A DNA stretch of 64,000 bases from Larimichthys crocea (lineage: Eukaryota > Chordata > Actinopteri > Sciaenidae): positions 257,105 to 321,104 of the forward strand of contig NC_040016.1 of assembly GCF_000972845.2 (NCBI RefSeq), read 5' to 3'. The translations under genes were made by a program, and so were the position numbers. Shown here piece after piece: positions 20,721 to 35,700 of this stretch. The notes below the pieces were generated by a model. The model saw nothing but the letters and a program-made list of their open reading frames with translations, did no database searches and was not told the origin of the DNA. Numbering within the stretch: position 1 is the first letter of the stretch; each line of letters opens with the position of its first letter.

Positions 20721-23700
20721 ATGTTTCACCTGCTGCTCTACCTTACTGCAGTCCTCCATCTGAGTACCTGTGGCTCCATGGAGCTTTGCCAGGGAGACTA
20801 TCAGTAAATATGTTTGCTTCATATTTGAATGAAAGTGTTATAAAAAAAGGTTTAAGTTAAATGGTGTAAATGAAATCTCATCATCAGGACCAAACAAAGT
20901 CTTAATCTCCCTACCTTCTAGAAAGAAAGTGGGTTTGTTTGAGTGAATGCAGATGACATTTGCAAGAACTATGGTGCTTTTAGATGGTGCCCTCTTCAGG
21001 AACCTAGCCAGAGACTACATGAACATTTGATGCTCTATAATTATCTCCAGTGCAATGAAATAAAAGTCTTCCTCACGAATTGATTCAGTTGAACCCCAGC
21101 TCAGGGCTCTTGAGAATCTCCAAACCTGCATGGCACCTCAGAAGAATAGTCCAGACCCAATCTAGGACTCAGAAGTTTGGTTCCAGAGCTAAAACTTTAC
21201 ACATAGGTGAACCCAACTGTAACTAATTAGTGACGCTCAATCATATGCACACGCTCTGACATCTTCCCCACCAGAGAGAGGGTATTCTACATCCCAAGGG
21301 CCAGTTGTATATATATTTATACATGTACAAATATATTTTGTTACTGTACCTGTCCCTCTTCACCTCCACTAGGTGTATCCTGTGCACTGTGACTGGCCCC
21401 TCTGTCGTTGATGTCCATGGCATTGTTAACTCTGTCGAGGATCGGTGTGGGTACACTCTGATGAAAACCTCATCAATCCCAGATCTTCAAGTTCGCACGA
21501 CATTCCAGGAACGACGTCGTACAGATGTTAGTTTTTTGGACACTGTGATCCTGTCTCTAGACACGTTGGGTGTTCAAATTAATCTGGAACAAGGTGGGAG
21601 AGTTAAGGTAAGCTACACTGTGCTACAGACTGTTGGTTTGTGCAGATTTACACTTATGAATCCACTAATCATGCTCCAATGGAAAGAATTGATTTTGCTG
21701 GTGAGTGTCCCAGGAAAATCTACACAAGCATACACTTTCCTGAGGAGAAATCTGATTAACCAAACCTTTGAGAGCTTGATTGTCTTTTAAAAGTAAAAAA
21801 CTTTATATAAAATGTAAAGCTTCTTCCTCCCCTGATGATATCATCTACTTTAGCTGTCCCACAGATATACCAAAAAACAAAAAAGTTATTAACTTTACCT
21901 CTCCTTATCTCTTCTGCTGTGATGCAGCAAGGTAACACAGTAATGAATTTCAACACCACAACGGTTCACGGTGTGGAGCTCTCTAAGGACCAGACTGGAG
22001 TGACTGCCAAGATGTCCCACTCAAACTACACAATGTCTGTTTTCTTTGATGGCTACACTGCCCAGATACACATTAAAGGTACCAAACACTAAAATCTAGA
22101 TGGATGAATGTAGGAACAGACAAGAGCTGTTTGTGTTGGACAAAAGACATAAGAGGAACCTGCTCTTGGGTTCAACTACTGAGTTTTTAACAAAGAACCA
22201 GTCTGCAATTTGACTGTAACATGTGTGAAGAAGGTTCACTATGATTTTTTGCAGCTCTGCACAAATACAATTTTACATGTCTGTGACAAGATTGAGGTTT
22301 TCTTGTGGGGTGACACGGTGGTGACACAACCAAGATGTCATGTTAAAACAGGTAAATTAATAACCACGTTTTTACACCTTAGGAACACTAGCCACATCTT
22401 TTTTTGTTGTTACTTATTTTCTTAGTTGGAGAAGCCACATAGGAAACCGGAGCTTTTGTGAGCAGTTTAAGTTAGTGGCATTATTAAGGTGTCAGGTAAA
22501 TGGATCAGGACATCTTAAAGCCTTTTCCTCATCTGAGATTCTATATCACTCATAGAGAATATCGTCAGGACAAACATTTGTGAGCAGCCTAAGTTAGCAT
22601 CTATCCAGGTGAAGGGGAGACAACTTCAAGACATTAAAAACTCTGCCTTTAGGCTCAACATATCTTGCTAACTCATGAATCTCGCTTTGTATTACATAGC
22701 ATCACATCTCAGGGCAACAGGGCATCAGACCAATGTCTGATACATTTTAGGACTGCCTCCTTTACTGGCTTACAATGTGCAGCTTAATGCAGTTAAATGC
22801 TGAGAGTTTTGAACTCAAGCACAACATACAGATGAAGAAAAAGTAATGGCCATAGTTCACTTTTACAAGGGCAATAGTGCAAATATATAAACATTTATCG
22901 TTGTAGACAGTGTGCAAACAGCTGCAGAAGCCAAAGTCTTATTCATTTCCCCTCATTTGTATCTTTAAAAGAGACTGCGTTTGAAAGCTGTGCGTTGTTG
23001 TTTTATTTGCCAGTTTATTGATCAGGTTCTCTTCTCTTTTCCAGGACCAAGCGGACAAGTTCCCTTTGTGGAGGGTTTATGCGGCAACTCCAGCATCAGT
23101 GAAGCAAGGCTCTCTGATAACGCTGACATGTAAGTCCGTCACAGCCTGAACGTACCACTGACTGCTGAACCAGTTACTGCTGGTGATGGATTATATATAC
23201 TGTAGGGTCAGTCTACAAGGGGTTGGGTGTTTTGGTGCTTTGTTTTTTTATTTATGGCATAGCAGGACAACCTCTGCTGTTTGTTGCCCCTTAGATGTGA
23301 GACGAAGTATGAAGGCACCAATGACACTACGATCAACTGCAGCAAATCAACTGAACGGTGAAGACAGCCTTACACCACACTCGCTAAATTAATACCACTA
23401 ATTAACAAAATAACACAACAATGTGCAGAAAATACTTTTGTCTTGTAGTTTATGCTGCTGAACATCTCTGCTGAGTGGACTTCCTTTTTTCATCTCCGAC
23501 TTTCTGTCTCACTGGAGCAGGTGTAATCTCCTGCCTTCCATCGCTTGTCACATCAACCCAGAGCCCTATGTAACTGCTTGCACCAACACTTTGTGCAAAT
23601 ATCCTGCCGTGGACGGCCTCAATTGTCAGTTCCTGGAGGCCTATGCCAGGGCCTGCAGCCTGTACAGCAATGGCACACAAGACGGCTGGAGGTCAATGGC

Positions 23701-26700
23701 CAACTGCCGTAAGCCTGCCCTTTAATAGAGTCTGTAGATAGGCTGTAAATGCTCACAATAACATACTAACACGTTCACAGAGACAATAATAACATACTGA
23801 TGTTAGCAGGTATGTTTACCATGTTCTCCATCTGTGTTAGCATGCTAACATTTGCTAATTAGTGCTAAACACAAAGTACAGCTAAGGCTAATGGGAGTGT
23901 TGTTAGTTAATAAACCAGAGTAATTTTGATATGATGGTGGCACTACAGTATATTATCACCCAAGTCAGTAGGATTCATCCTCTGAGGAGGAAGAATGACT
24001 GCACCATGGTAATCCATCCGATTGTTGTCGAGACATTTCACTAAATACTATGAATGCAAACCTCATGGTTCCACCAAAAATTCAGGGGATTATTAAACTA
24101 AATATTATTTCACAGGATAAATTACATGATTATCAGCTGGCAGCACTAGAGGATCATTGGGATTAATCCTCTGGCGACCATGCAGATGTGTGCAGTTGTG
24201 CAGGTGTCACCCCGGTGCTGCAAGTTATTCATTTAGTGTTTTAGTAAAATAACCTGGGCACTGGGTGTTGGATCGATCTGACAGATAAGTAGAAACTTGC
24301 TAGTCTACATACCGCAGGAGGTCTGACAACAACCTCCTACTCAACACTGTCATGTGGATTTTATATAAAAAATGCTCTGTAACTAAAGTATGAATTTATT
24401 TTTGAACCTTCTATGTTGAAATGTTTGTACCAACTTTCATGGTGATCCATCCATTAGTATTTTAGTCTGGACTGACATTGCCATCTATAGGGCCTAAATT
24501 TACTCCCAACTGAGCACCAATTAAATTACAGTATTGACACAAAAATTCACACTAGCGCCAATAAAGGGAGAGGTATCATATAGCATGACATTTAAATGTT
24601 TGTTATTTATGTTGACTTCAATGCAAATTAAGTGTAATTTCAGTGGAAGGCAACACAAATTTCCCATGTTGTTTCACATATTGTCCCACTGGTTTTTCTT
24701 CAGCCTGGAACATTAGCACACACTTTTTTTTTTTTTTTTAATCTCTCTCTGCAGTTGCAACTCCTCAGGCGTTCTGTCAGGACCGATTCTGCAGTGCTCA
24801 CGAGTTCTGCGGTGATAATTTCTTAAATGGTGGAACACGATGTCACTGTCGGGCCATATTTGCCTCCCCATACAGATCTGAAAACACTTTAGGTAAGACA
24901 GCTCTAACACAAGTCACAATATTCAGTTTCACACTAAGCTGGCCAATTTGTTCAGCTGCAGTATCTTTACTTATCCTGTAACTTGACTACAGATGGGAAT
25001 TGATACGATTTTTACAATTCCGATTCCATTATCGATTCTGCTTAACGATTCGATTCTTTATCGATTCTCTTATCGATTCTCATTTGGGAAAAAAAGGAGA
25101 ACAAACAGTTCCATGGAATTGAAACACACAGTTCTTGTTGAGTACCGGTTCTCGATTCCCATCACTAAACTTGACTACCTCAACTGTAATCCAAACGACA
25201 AAAGAATCAGTGAATGCGACAAGTTCTTTTGAATCACTTGTGAGATCAGTCTTGCACGAGGCCCACATTTGTGCAAACATATGAGAGACAAATCTTTAAT
25301 GGTACTGAGAGGTAAAGTAGTTTTCGTAGTTTGGAAGCAGACATATTCAAATTCATTGTCTGTTATTTATTTTTGGCTTTTTGTGGTTCTTTGACTCCAC
25401 TCGACAGTTTCTAGATCAAAGAAAAGCTTGAAGAATGAACTTAAAGCAACATTGCGTAGAAATTGGTATTTGATTCAGAGTGCAATACCACTATGTGTCA
25501 GGGTCTGTCATGTGTCAGTTTTCTGTTTTATTTTGTCTTGTCTCTGTGCTCACTTCCTGTTCCCTGTGTGATTACCTGTCCCCGCCCTTATGTGTTTCAC
25601 CTGTGTCTCATTATCCCTTCCCTCCTGTGTGTATATAATCAGTGTTTCCCTGTGTGTCAGTGCCAGATTGTCTTGTCCCCTAGAGCAGCATTCCAGTGTT
25701 TTGTATAGAGAGTTTTCCCCATTCTGACCGTTTTGTCCCTAGATTCCGAGTTTTAGTCTCCTGATTTTTAGTCTGCCTGTCTGACTGCCTATAATATTAC
25801 AAATTAAGCTACACACACACACAAACTTTCTCCCTCTCTTACTCACTCACACACACATTTTTTTTAATAAAAAAAATCACACTGATCATAAACAACACAC
25901 TGTGTTGTATTCACTGTTGCAAAACTTGTTCTGTAAATAGTTTGTTTGCTATCGTGATCAAAACCATTGGTCTGAAGCTCAGTGCTGATGCTGTCCTGTA
26001 AATAGTTTTCTAATCAGCAATGAATATAACAATTTCTGACCAACCCATATCAATTGCATGCTTAAAGTAACATACCGGTTAAAGCCCTGCCCATTTCAAG
26101 ACAATTCGACCCACTTCCGGGTTAGCCCCCACCCACTCCGAGTACGGATACGAATACAGATAATTCATATGGTTAACAGATACAGATACAGATAATGCTG
26201 TACTCGCTCATCCCTACCTGCTGGCTTCACCCTCAAAATGTACTCCCTTCTTTTCTGAACAGAGCACAAATGTTTTACTTTCGTGTGCCCTGGCATTTAG
26301 GTGATCCAGTGGTCTGCAATGATACAGCTAAGTTGGCTACTCTGGTTGGTTGTCTCCTGGAGGACAAAGGTATCCACTATACTGACTTACACCTCTATGA
26401 CAAGACCTGCAAAGCTCAAATGGACGACGTGACCCACATGGTTACCATAGGCTTCGACACCAAAACCAATCCATGTGGGACGATGATCAGAGTGAGTGTC
26501 TTACTGACCTCTGTAGTATTTAATGATTCTATAGTTGGCACTCTGATATGAAGGACACAAAATTGCATAAGTATAAATAAATCAATAAAAAATAAAAATA
26601 ATTTAGTGATACAAAGCAGTGTTAATTTCGTCAGACGAGACGGAATATGTTCGTCAACGAGCCTTTTTCCCTTGACAAAGACGAAACGATGACGAGACGA

Positions 26701-29700
26701 TACAATGTTCTAAAAACACTGACGAAAAATGTGCCAATGTGTGTTTTTGTTGACGAATAAAAACGAGATGAAAATGTCATGCAAGAAATAAAAATCAACA
26801 AAAACGCCCTCCTTGTTTTCGTCTAGAAAGTCCAGTCCTGCTGTCATGTGTTTGTGCCAGCACTTCTTTTACTGTAGAAAACGTCACAGCCACACGTTTG
26901 GTATCCTCTTGCTGCGCCTGTGGCTTGAAAACAAACAGCATGCAGGAGAAACACGGCGTACGGACAGCGCAATCTAGAGCATGAAACGGGCCTTAGAAGT
27001 CAGGCCCGACCCAGCCCTGGCCCGTTTTGATTGACAGCTTTGTAGAGCCCGAACCCATTTGCAGCCCGACGTTATTAAAATGTGCGCATATGGCATAACA
27101 GTCAAGAATGAGTCTAGCCTTCCCATTTGTGCTAAACACTAAGAGTGATGGACTCATCTTAATTTGAACATTTTAGTAGATGCAACTGGCATAAAATCTA
27201 TTTATTTATATTGAAATTTAACAATTGCATGTAGAAGATGACAGAACATGTAATAGGGTGGACCTGCTATTAGTAGATTAAAAAATGAAATCAAGTGCAT
27301 ATTAAGTGTATATTGAAACAACAGACAAGACACTTAGCAAAGTTGCATTGAAGTTGAATTCATTCAATTCAATCAAGACATTTAATCAATGTGTTAGCTG
27401 TGGAACACAAATGAACTGGAATTAATAAACAAACAAAAAAATTCCTGACTAAAATGTTTTGACTAAAACTAGACTAAAATACCCTGTGTTCACGTTTGAC
27501 TAAAACTAGACTAAAATTTTGAGACTTTTAGTCGACTAAAATATGACTAACAAAAATGATTTGTGAAAGACTAAAAGTGACTAAGACTAAGAATGAACTT
27601 TGAAACAAGATTAAGACTAAGACTAAATTGAAAAATGGGTGACAAAATTAACACTGATACAAAGGGCTATTTCTGCATTACTACATTTATTCATTTCTTT
27701 GTTTTTGTGCCTGTATGCTAATTAAGGAGGGAGCTGTAATTCAGTCTGAAGTAACTCATTGGGTTTTCTTTCAATGTCTGACTCCTTGTGACCTTTCAGA
27801 TGAACAATGAAAACCAAACTATCAACAAGAATGGCATCATCCTGGAGAGCACCGGTGAGGAAGTGATGGACTTCACCTGTCCGTTTGTTATTCCAGAAAT
27901 AACCATCGATTTTTCAATGGACATCAAAGTCAAAGAGGGATCCAGCAGGTAGGGGTCCAACAACATGTCGTGGCACAGTATATCGCAAGACACAAAATGT
28001 GGCAGTCCTAATTTAAAGAAACGTTCTCTTTCTGTGGGTCAGATAGCATGTATAATGAACATTCAGATCATTCAGACCTTCATGTAAACCAAACTTCTGA
28101 TCCCATATGATAAAGTAAAACTTTGTTGTTAAAATAAGAATTCTTTAAGATTATCATTATGATCACACTAATTTCCTTAAATAAAACATCAAAAACCTTT
28201 TATATGGTTGCCTGGTTGTGCCATTTTGCACCTTACAACATAACAGAAATCAGGCTTTACCTGACTCAATGTGCTACCCAACTCCTGACAGGCTGTGGTC
28301 ATCTTGTGACTTGATTACTGTAATGCCCTCCTGACTGGCCTCCCAGCCTGCACAATCAATTCAATAGGTCACATGTTACCTCGCTGCTCATCAAGCCCTA
28401 ATGTCTCTAAATGCTATAAAGCTTGACTACAAAGTAGTCTCCAGTTCTGCATCCACCTACTTGAATGTCTTTATACAGACACCTCCTCCAATGAACGACG
28501 CCTGTACGCTTAGGACAATCCAAACTTTTCTCGTCTGTTGTTCCCCGTTGGTGGAACGTCCTACCAGTTCCTACCAGATCAAGGGTGTCCCTCTCTACCT
28601 TCAAATACCTCCTGAAGACCCAGCTCTTCAGAGAGTACCTCCTCTCAGAGCACAACCAACAACTGGACATGCTAAATCTATACACCTCTAGAACCAGTAG
28701 TACTTATTGCTGCAGTAACATGTCCTTGTCGCACTGTACCTAGATTGTTTCCCTGTTTTGTAAGTTGCTTTGGATAAGTACTATAAAGATATTAAACAAT
28801 TCAAATTATCAATACATCAGCTAAATGTATTGTTACAATCAAAGTGTCACATTTTAGTTTAGGAAGTGTACCCAAATGCACATGAATGTGAACAAAGAGA
28901 TAACTTTAATAACTTAGTGAATAGGAAAACACAAAATAACAAAAAGCGACTGAAATGTCGAGGCAAAAATAAACAAAATCCATAAATCCAAGAAAGTCCA
29001 AATCCAAACAATATACATATATAAAAATACAAGCAAGAAGTAAGGTAACACATGACACACGGAGAGGGGACAAAATAAAACAGGAAACACTAAACCATGA
29101 TGAATATTGGACTTAAATTCATCAGCTGTATACAAATACAACTCCATTGGGATGTTGCTTTGTGTGTGCAGTGTGAGTATAAGAGAGCTGATGTGTTTGC
29201 GTTTCTTCTGCAGCACTTCAGTTGCATATGTTACCTTTGGAAATTGGACCTACACTCTGACCATGAAGGCCTTCATCGACTCGAGACGTACACAGCCTGT
29301 GGATTCTAACACCTTGCTTCATCTGAACCAGAGGGTCTGGTTTGAGTTGAAGGCGGACATCATAGATTATGAGAAGGTTGCTTTGGTGACGCAGTCTTGC
29401 TATGCAACCAACGAACCATTTGCCAATTCGAGCCTGAGATACAACCTCATTGTAAATGGGTGAGAGACACAGTCAAGTGGAAGTCAAGTGGTTTTGTGGG
29501 GTTTCCAATCAAGCACTTTCACTGCCGATTTTAGCACTTGTTTTCATTGCTGTGATAGTTGGATCTGGTTCAGAGGCATCATTTTATATAGAGAAATAAT
29601 GAATTAAATTATTATAGAGATACCACCCTTATGTACGCTAAATACAAAGCTACGGCCAGCACCGGAGAGCTCAGCACAAGCTTGTTTGGTTTGGTACAAA

Positions 29701-32700
29701 GGTAACATGATTCATCTTCCAGCAACTCTAAAGCTATAATTAACATATTATATATAAATGATTATATAAAAACTATAAATATACGCTTAATTGGGAGCTA
29801 TGTGCCCAACTATCTTTGAGTCAAGAACAATCATTTCCTGGATTCTTAGGAGGTGGTGCACAAACCAGAGCTAAAAGGAGTGTGAATATTGGACCTAAAT
29901 TCATCAGCTGGATACAAATGTAACAATGGGATGTTGCTTTGTGTCTGCAGGTTGTCGAAGTACGCAACTGTTGGTTAATGTGTTTACAGCTTGTTGTACT
30001 GCCCCCAACCGGACAAAATCTGAACTATTTTTTAAAAATTTGCATTAGAGAACACACTATTTGGTGGTCATAACCTCTCAACTAATCCTTCGTACTACTG
30101 ATGTTCGGAGTAGCTAGTGAATTTCTCAGATTTAGTTAGATATGGTCAACCTAAATAGGTTTTATTAATGATTTGAAGTTTGAAGTCAGCTTTCATAGAA
30201 AGTTTTTATGCTGGATTCAGATATGATAAATGCTGCGAAACCTTAAAACTACTACAGTTAGTGTTGTGTGTTTTTCTCTTTCTGGGCAGCTGTCCGAGCT
30301 CTGCTGACCAAACCGTGATCATTGAGAGCAACGGAGAGTCAGCATCCAACTACTTCTCCTTCAGAATGTTCCGGTTCACTGGGAAAAATGCAAACGTCTA
30401 CCTGCATTGCAACCTGAGCCTGTGTTTGAATGAGAACAACTCCTGCATCCCGGTACTTTTCCAAAAATACTCACACAGACACAAATACATGCAAGCTACC
30501 CTTCATCCTATCCTGTTAATTGTAGACAGTATATGTATATGGATGTCTTATCTGTGACGTCACCAACAGGTTTCTGAAGAGGCATTGTGAAGCTTAGCGT
30601 GGTGGCTCTGGCTGCACAATCTTGACACAGTCCCAACTTTGCCTCTGGGAAATTAGCTATAGAGACCAAAACTGTTTTTGTACCAGGCTGTAAACATGTT
30701 TATTTCTGCTGTGAAGTTGGACATTTTAACATGGAGGCTTATGGAGATTGACAAGTTCTGTAGCCAGCCTCAAGTGACCATTTGACTACAGTTTTTTCAC
30801 TACCACACAGGCTTCATTTCACAGCCTGGATTTAAGGCAAAACATCAGTTTTCAGATCACTCAGGCTGTGCTTTCATTGACAATACGATCAGTCAGCAGT
30901 GTCCACATTTGATACACTAAATGACCAAAAGTACAGTCTATAAGCAACCAAAAAGGAAAGGGTCTTCCACAAACAGCCATAAGGGTCTAAGCCAGGGGTG
31001 GGCAAACTTTGTGACTTGCGGGCCACATTGGGTTCTAAAATTTGACAGAGGGGCCAGGCCAGGACCTCATAGTGTTTTTAAACACATTTGAATATATTTT
31101 AAAAAATCTTAACTTTTCAACTTCACACAATTTAACTTTTCAGCTGATTTTTTAAACATGTTCACTCATCAGACGTTTGCAGTNNNNNNNNNNCAAAACC
31201 ATTGATCTGAAGCTCAGTGCTGATGCTGTCCTGTAAATAGTTTTCTAATCAGCAATGAAATAACAATTTCTGACCAACCCATATCAATTGCATGCTTAAA
31301 GTAACATACCGGTTAAAGCCCTGCCCATTTCAAGACAATTCGACCCACTTCTGGGTTAGCCCGCACCCACTCCGAGTATGGTACGAATACAGATAATTCA
31401 TATGGTTAACAGATACAGATACAGATAATGCTGTATCGCTCATCCCTACCTGCTGGCTTCACCCTCCAAATGTACTCCCTTCTTTTCTGAACAGAGCACA
31501 ATGTTTTACTTTCGTGTGCCCTGGCATTTAGGTGATCCAGTGGTCTGCAATGATACAGCTAAGTTGGCTACTCTGGTTGGTTGTCTCCTGGGACAAAGGT
31601 ATCCACTATACTGACTTACACCTCTATGACAAGACCTGCAAAGCTCAAATGGACGACGTGACCCACATGGTTACCATAGGCTTCGACACCAAAACCAATC
31701 CATGTGGGCGATGATCAGAGTGTGTCTTACTGACCTCTGTAGTTTTTAATGATTCTATAGTTGGCACTCTGATTGAAGGACACAAATTACATAAGTATAA
31801 ATAAATCAATGAAAAAAAAAATAATTTAGCGATACAAAGCAGTGTTTATTTGTCAGACAAGACGAAATATGTTCGTCACGACCTTTTCCCTGACAACAAC
31901 GAAACGATCGAGCGATACAAGTTCTAAAAACACTGACGAAAAATTGCCAATGTGCGTTTTTGTTGACGACTAATAACGAGACAAAATGTCAGCAAGAAAT
32001 AAAAATCAACAAAAACGTCCTCCTTGTTTTCGTCTAGAAAGTCCAGTCCTGCTGTCATGTGTTTTTGCCAGCACTTTTTTTACTGTAGAAAACGTCACAG
32101 CCACACGTTTGGGATCCTCTGGCTGCGCCTGTGGCTTGAAAACAAAAGCATCAGGGAGAAACATGGCGTTGGACAGCACAATCTAGAGCATGAAACGGGC
32201 CTTAGAAGTCAGGACCGACCCAGCCCGGGCCGGTAGAATTCGACCCGAGCCCAGTCTGGCCCGTTTTGATTGACAGCTTTGTAGAGCCCGAACCCGTTTG
32301 CAGCCCGACTTATTAAAATGTGTGCATATGGCATAACCTCAAGAATGAGTCTAGCCTTCCCATTTGTGCTAAACACTAACCGTGATGGACTCATCTTAAT
32401 TTGAATTTTAGTAGATGCAACTGGCATAAAATCTATTTATTTATATTGAATTTAACAATTGCATGTAGAGATGACAGAACATGATAGGGTGTACCTGCTA
32501 TTAGTAGATTAAAAAATGAAATCAAGTGCATATTAAGTGTATATTGAAACAACAGACAAGACACTTAGCAAAGTTGCATTGGAGATGAATTCATTCAATT
32601 CAATTCAATCAAGACATTTATCAATGTGTTAGCTGTGGAACACAAGTGAACTGGAATTATAAACAAACAAAAAAAATTCCTGACTAAAATGTTTTGACTA

Positions 32701-35700
32701 AAATACCCTGTGTTCACGTTTGACTAAAACTAGACTAAAATTTTGAGAATTTTAGTCGACTAAATATGACTAACAAAATGATTTGTGAACAAAGTGCTAG
32801 ACTAAGAATGAACTTTGAAACAAGATTAAGACTAAGACTAATTAAAATGGGTGACAAAATTAACACTGATACAAAGGGCTATTTCTGCATTACTACATTT
32901 ATTCATTTCTTTGTTTTTGTGCCTGTATGCTAATTAAGGAGGGAGCTGTAATTCAGTCTGAAGTAACTCATTGGGTTTTCTTTCATGTCTGACTCCTTGT
33001 GACCTTTCAGATGAACAATGAAACCAAACTATCAACAAGAATGGCGTCATCCTGGAGAGCACCGGTGGGAAGTGATGGACTTCACCTGTCCGTTTGTTAT
33101 TCCAGAAATAACCATCGATTTTTCAATGGACATCAAAGTCAAAGGGATCCAGCAGGTAGGGTCCAACAACATGTCGTGGCACAGTATATCGCAAGACACA
33201 AAATGTGGCAGTCCTTTTAGCGTCCTCTTCTGTGGGGTGTATAACATTCGTCATTCAGACCTTCATGTAAACCAAACTTCTGATCCCTATGATAAAGTAA
33301 AACTTTGTTGTTAAAATAAGAATTTTTAAGATTATCATTATGATCACACTAATTTCCTTAAATAAAACATCAAAAACCTTTTATATGTTGCCTGGTTGTG
33401 CCATTTTGCACCTTACAACATAACAGAATCAGGCTTTACCTGACTCAATGTGCTACCCAACTCCTGACAGGCTGTGGTCATCTTGTGACTTGATTACTGT
33501 AATGCCCTCCTGACTGGCCTCCCAGCCTGCACAAATCAATTCAATAGGTCACATGTTACCTCGCTGCTCATCAAGCCCTAGTGTCTCTAAATGCTATAAA
33601 GCTTGACTACAAAGTAGTCTCCAGTTCTGCATCCACCTACTTGAATGTCTTTATACAGACACCTCCTCCAATGAACGACGCCTGTACGCTTAGGACAATC
33701 CAAACTTTTCTCGTCTGTTGTTCCCCGTTGGTGGAACGTCCTACCAGTTCCTACCAGATCAAGGGTGTCCCTCTCTACCTTCAAACCTCCTGAAGACCCA
33801 GCTCTTCAGAGAGTACCTCCTCTCAGAGCACAACCAACAACTGGACATGCTAAATCTATACACTCTAGAACCAGTAGTACTTATTGCTGCAGTAACATGT
33901 CCTTGTCGCACTGTACCTAGATTGTTTCCCTGTTTTGTAAGTTGCTTTGGATAAGTACTATAAAGATATTAAACAATTCAAATTATCAATACATCAGCTA
34001 ATGTATTGTTACAATCAAAGTGTCACATTTTAGTTTAGGAAGTGTACCCAATGCACATGAATGTGAACAAAGAGATAACTTTAATAACTTAGTGAATAGG
34101 AAAACACAAAATAACAAAAAGCGACGACTGAAATGTCCAGGCAAAAATAAACAAATCCATAAATCCAAGAAAGTCCAAATCCACAATATACATATATAAA
34201 AATACAGCAAGAAGTAAGGTAACACATGACACACGGAGAGGGGACAAAATAAAACAGGAAACACTAAACCATGATGAATATTTGACTTAATTCATCAGCC
34301 TGATACAAATACAACTCCATTGGGTGTTGCTTTGTGTGTGCAGTGTGAGTATAAGAAGAGCTGATGTGTTTGCGTTTCTTCTGCAGCACTTCAGTTGCAT
34401 TGTTCCCTTGGAATTGGACCTACACTCTGACCATGAAGGCCTTCATCGACTCGAGACGTACACAGCCTGTGGATTCTAACACCTTGCTTATCTGAACCAG
34501 AGGGTCTGGTTTGAGTTGAAGGCGGACATCATAGATTATGAGAAGGTTGCTTTGGTGACGCAGTCTTGCTATGCAACCAACGAACCATTTGCCAATTCGA
34601 GCTGAGATACAACCTCATTGTAAATGGGTGGTGAGAGACACAGTCAAGTGTGGTTTTGTGGGTTTCCAATCAAGCACTTTCACTGCCGATTTTAGCACTT
34701 GTTTTCATTGCTGTGATAGTTGGATCTGGTTCAGAGGCATCATTTTATATAGGAAATAATGAATTAAATTATTATAGAGATACCCACCTTATGTACGCTA
34801 AATACAAAGCTCGGCCAGCACCGGAGAGCTCAGCACAGCGTTGTTTGGTTTGGTACAAAGGTAACATGTTCATCTTCCGCAACTCAAAGCTATATTAACA
34901 ATTAAAAAATGATTTATAAAACTATAAATATACGCTTAATTGGGAGCTATGTGCCCAACTATCTTTGAGTCAAGAACAATCATTTCCTGGATTCTTAAGA
35001 GTGGTGGCACAAACCAGAGCTTAAAAGGAGTGTGAATATTGGACCTAAATTCATCAGCTGGATACAAATGTAACAATGGGATGTTGCTTTGTGTCTGCAG
35101 GTTGTCGAAGTCGCGAACTGTTGGTTATGTGTTTACAGCTTGTTGTACTGCCCCCAACCGGACAAAATCTGAACTATTTTTAAAAATTTGCATTAGAGAA
35201 CACACTATTTGGTGGTCATAACCTCTCAACTAATCCTTCGTACTACTGATGTTCGAGTAGCTAGTGAATTTCTCAGATTTAGTTAGATATGGTCAACCTA
35301 AATGGTTTTATTAATGATTTGAAGTTTGAAGTCAGCTTCATAGAAAGTTTTATGCTGGATTCAGATATGATAAAGTGCGAAACCTTAAAACTACTACAGT
35401 TAGTGTTGTGTGTTTTTCTCTTTCTGGGCAGCTGTCCGAGCTCTGCTGACCAAACCGTGATCATTGAGAGCAACGGAGAGTCAGCATCCAACTACTTCTC
35501 CTTCAGAATGTTCCGTTCACTGGGAAAAATGCAAACGTCTACCTGCATTGCCACCTGAGCCTGTGTTTGAATGGAACAACTCCTGCATCCCGGTACTTTC
35601 CAAAAATACTCACACAGACACAAATACATGCAAGCTACCCTTCATCCTATCCTGTTAATGTGGACAGTATATGTATATGGATGTCTTATCTGTGACTCAC

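Noticed and set aside
31532..35592. A second functional ZP gene or an internal ZP-module duplication
   Set aside because: All four exons are frameshifted, one donor is damaged, and the indels ignore exon borders; fits an assembly artefact better.
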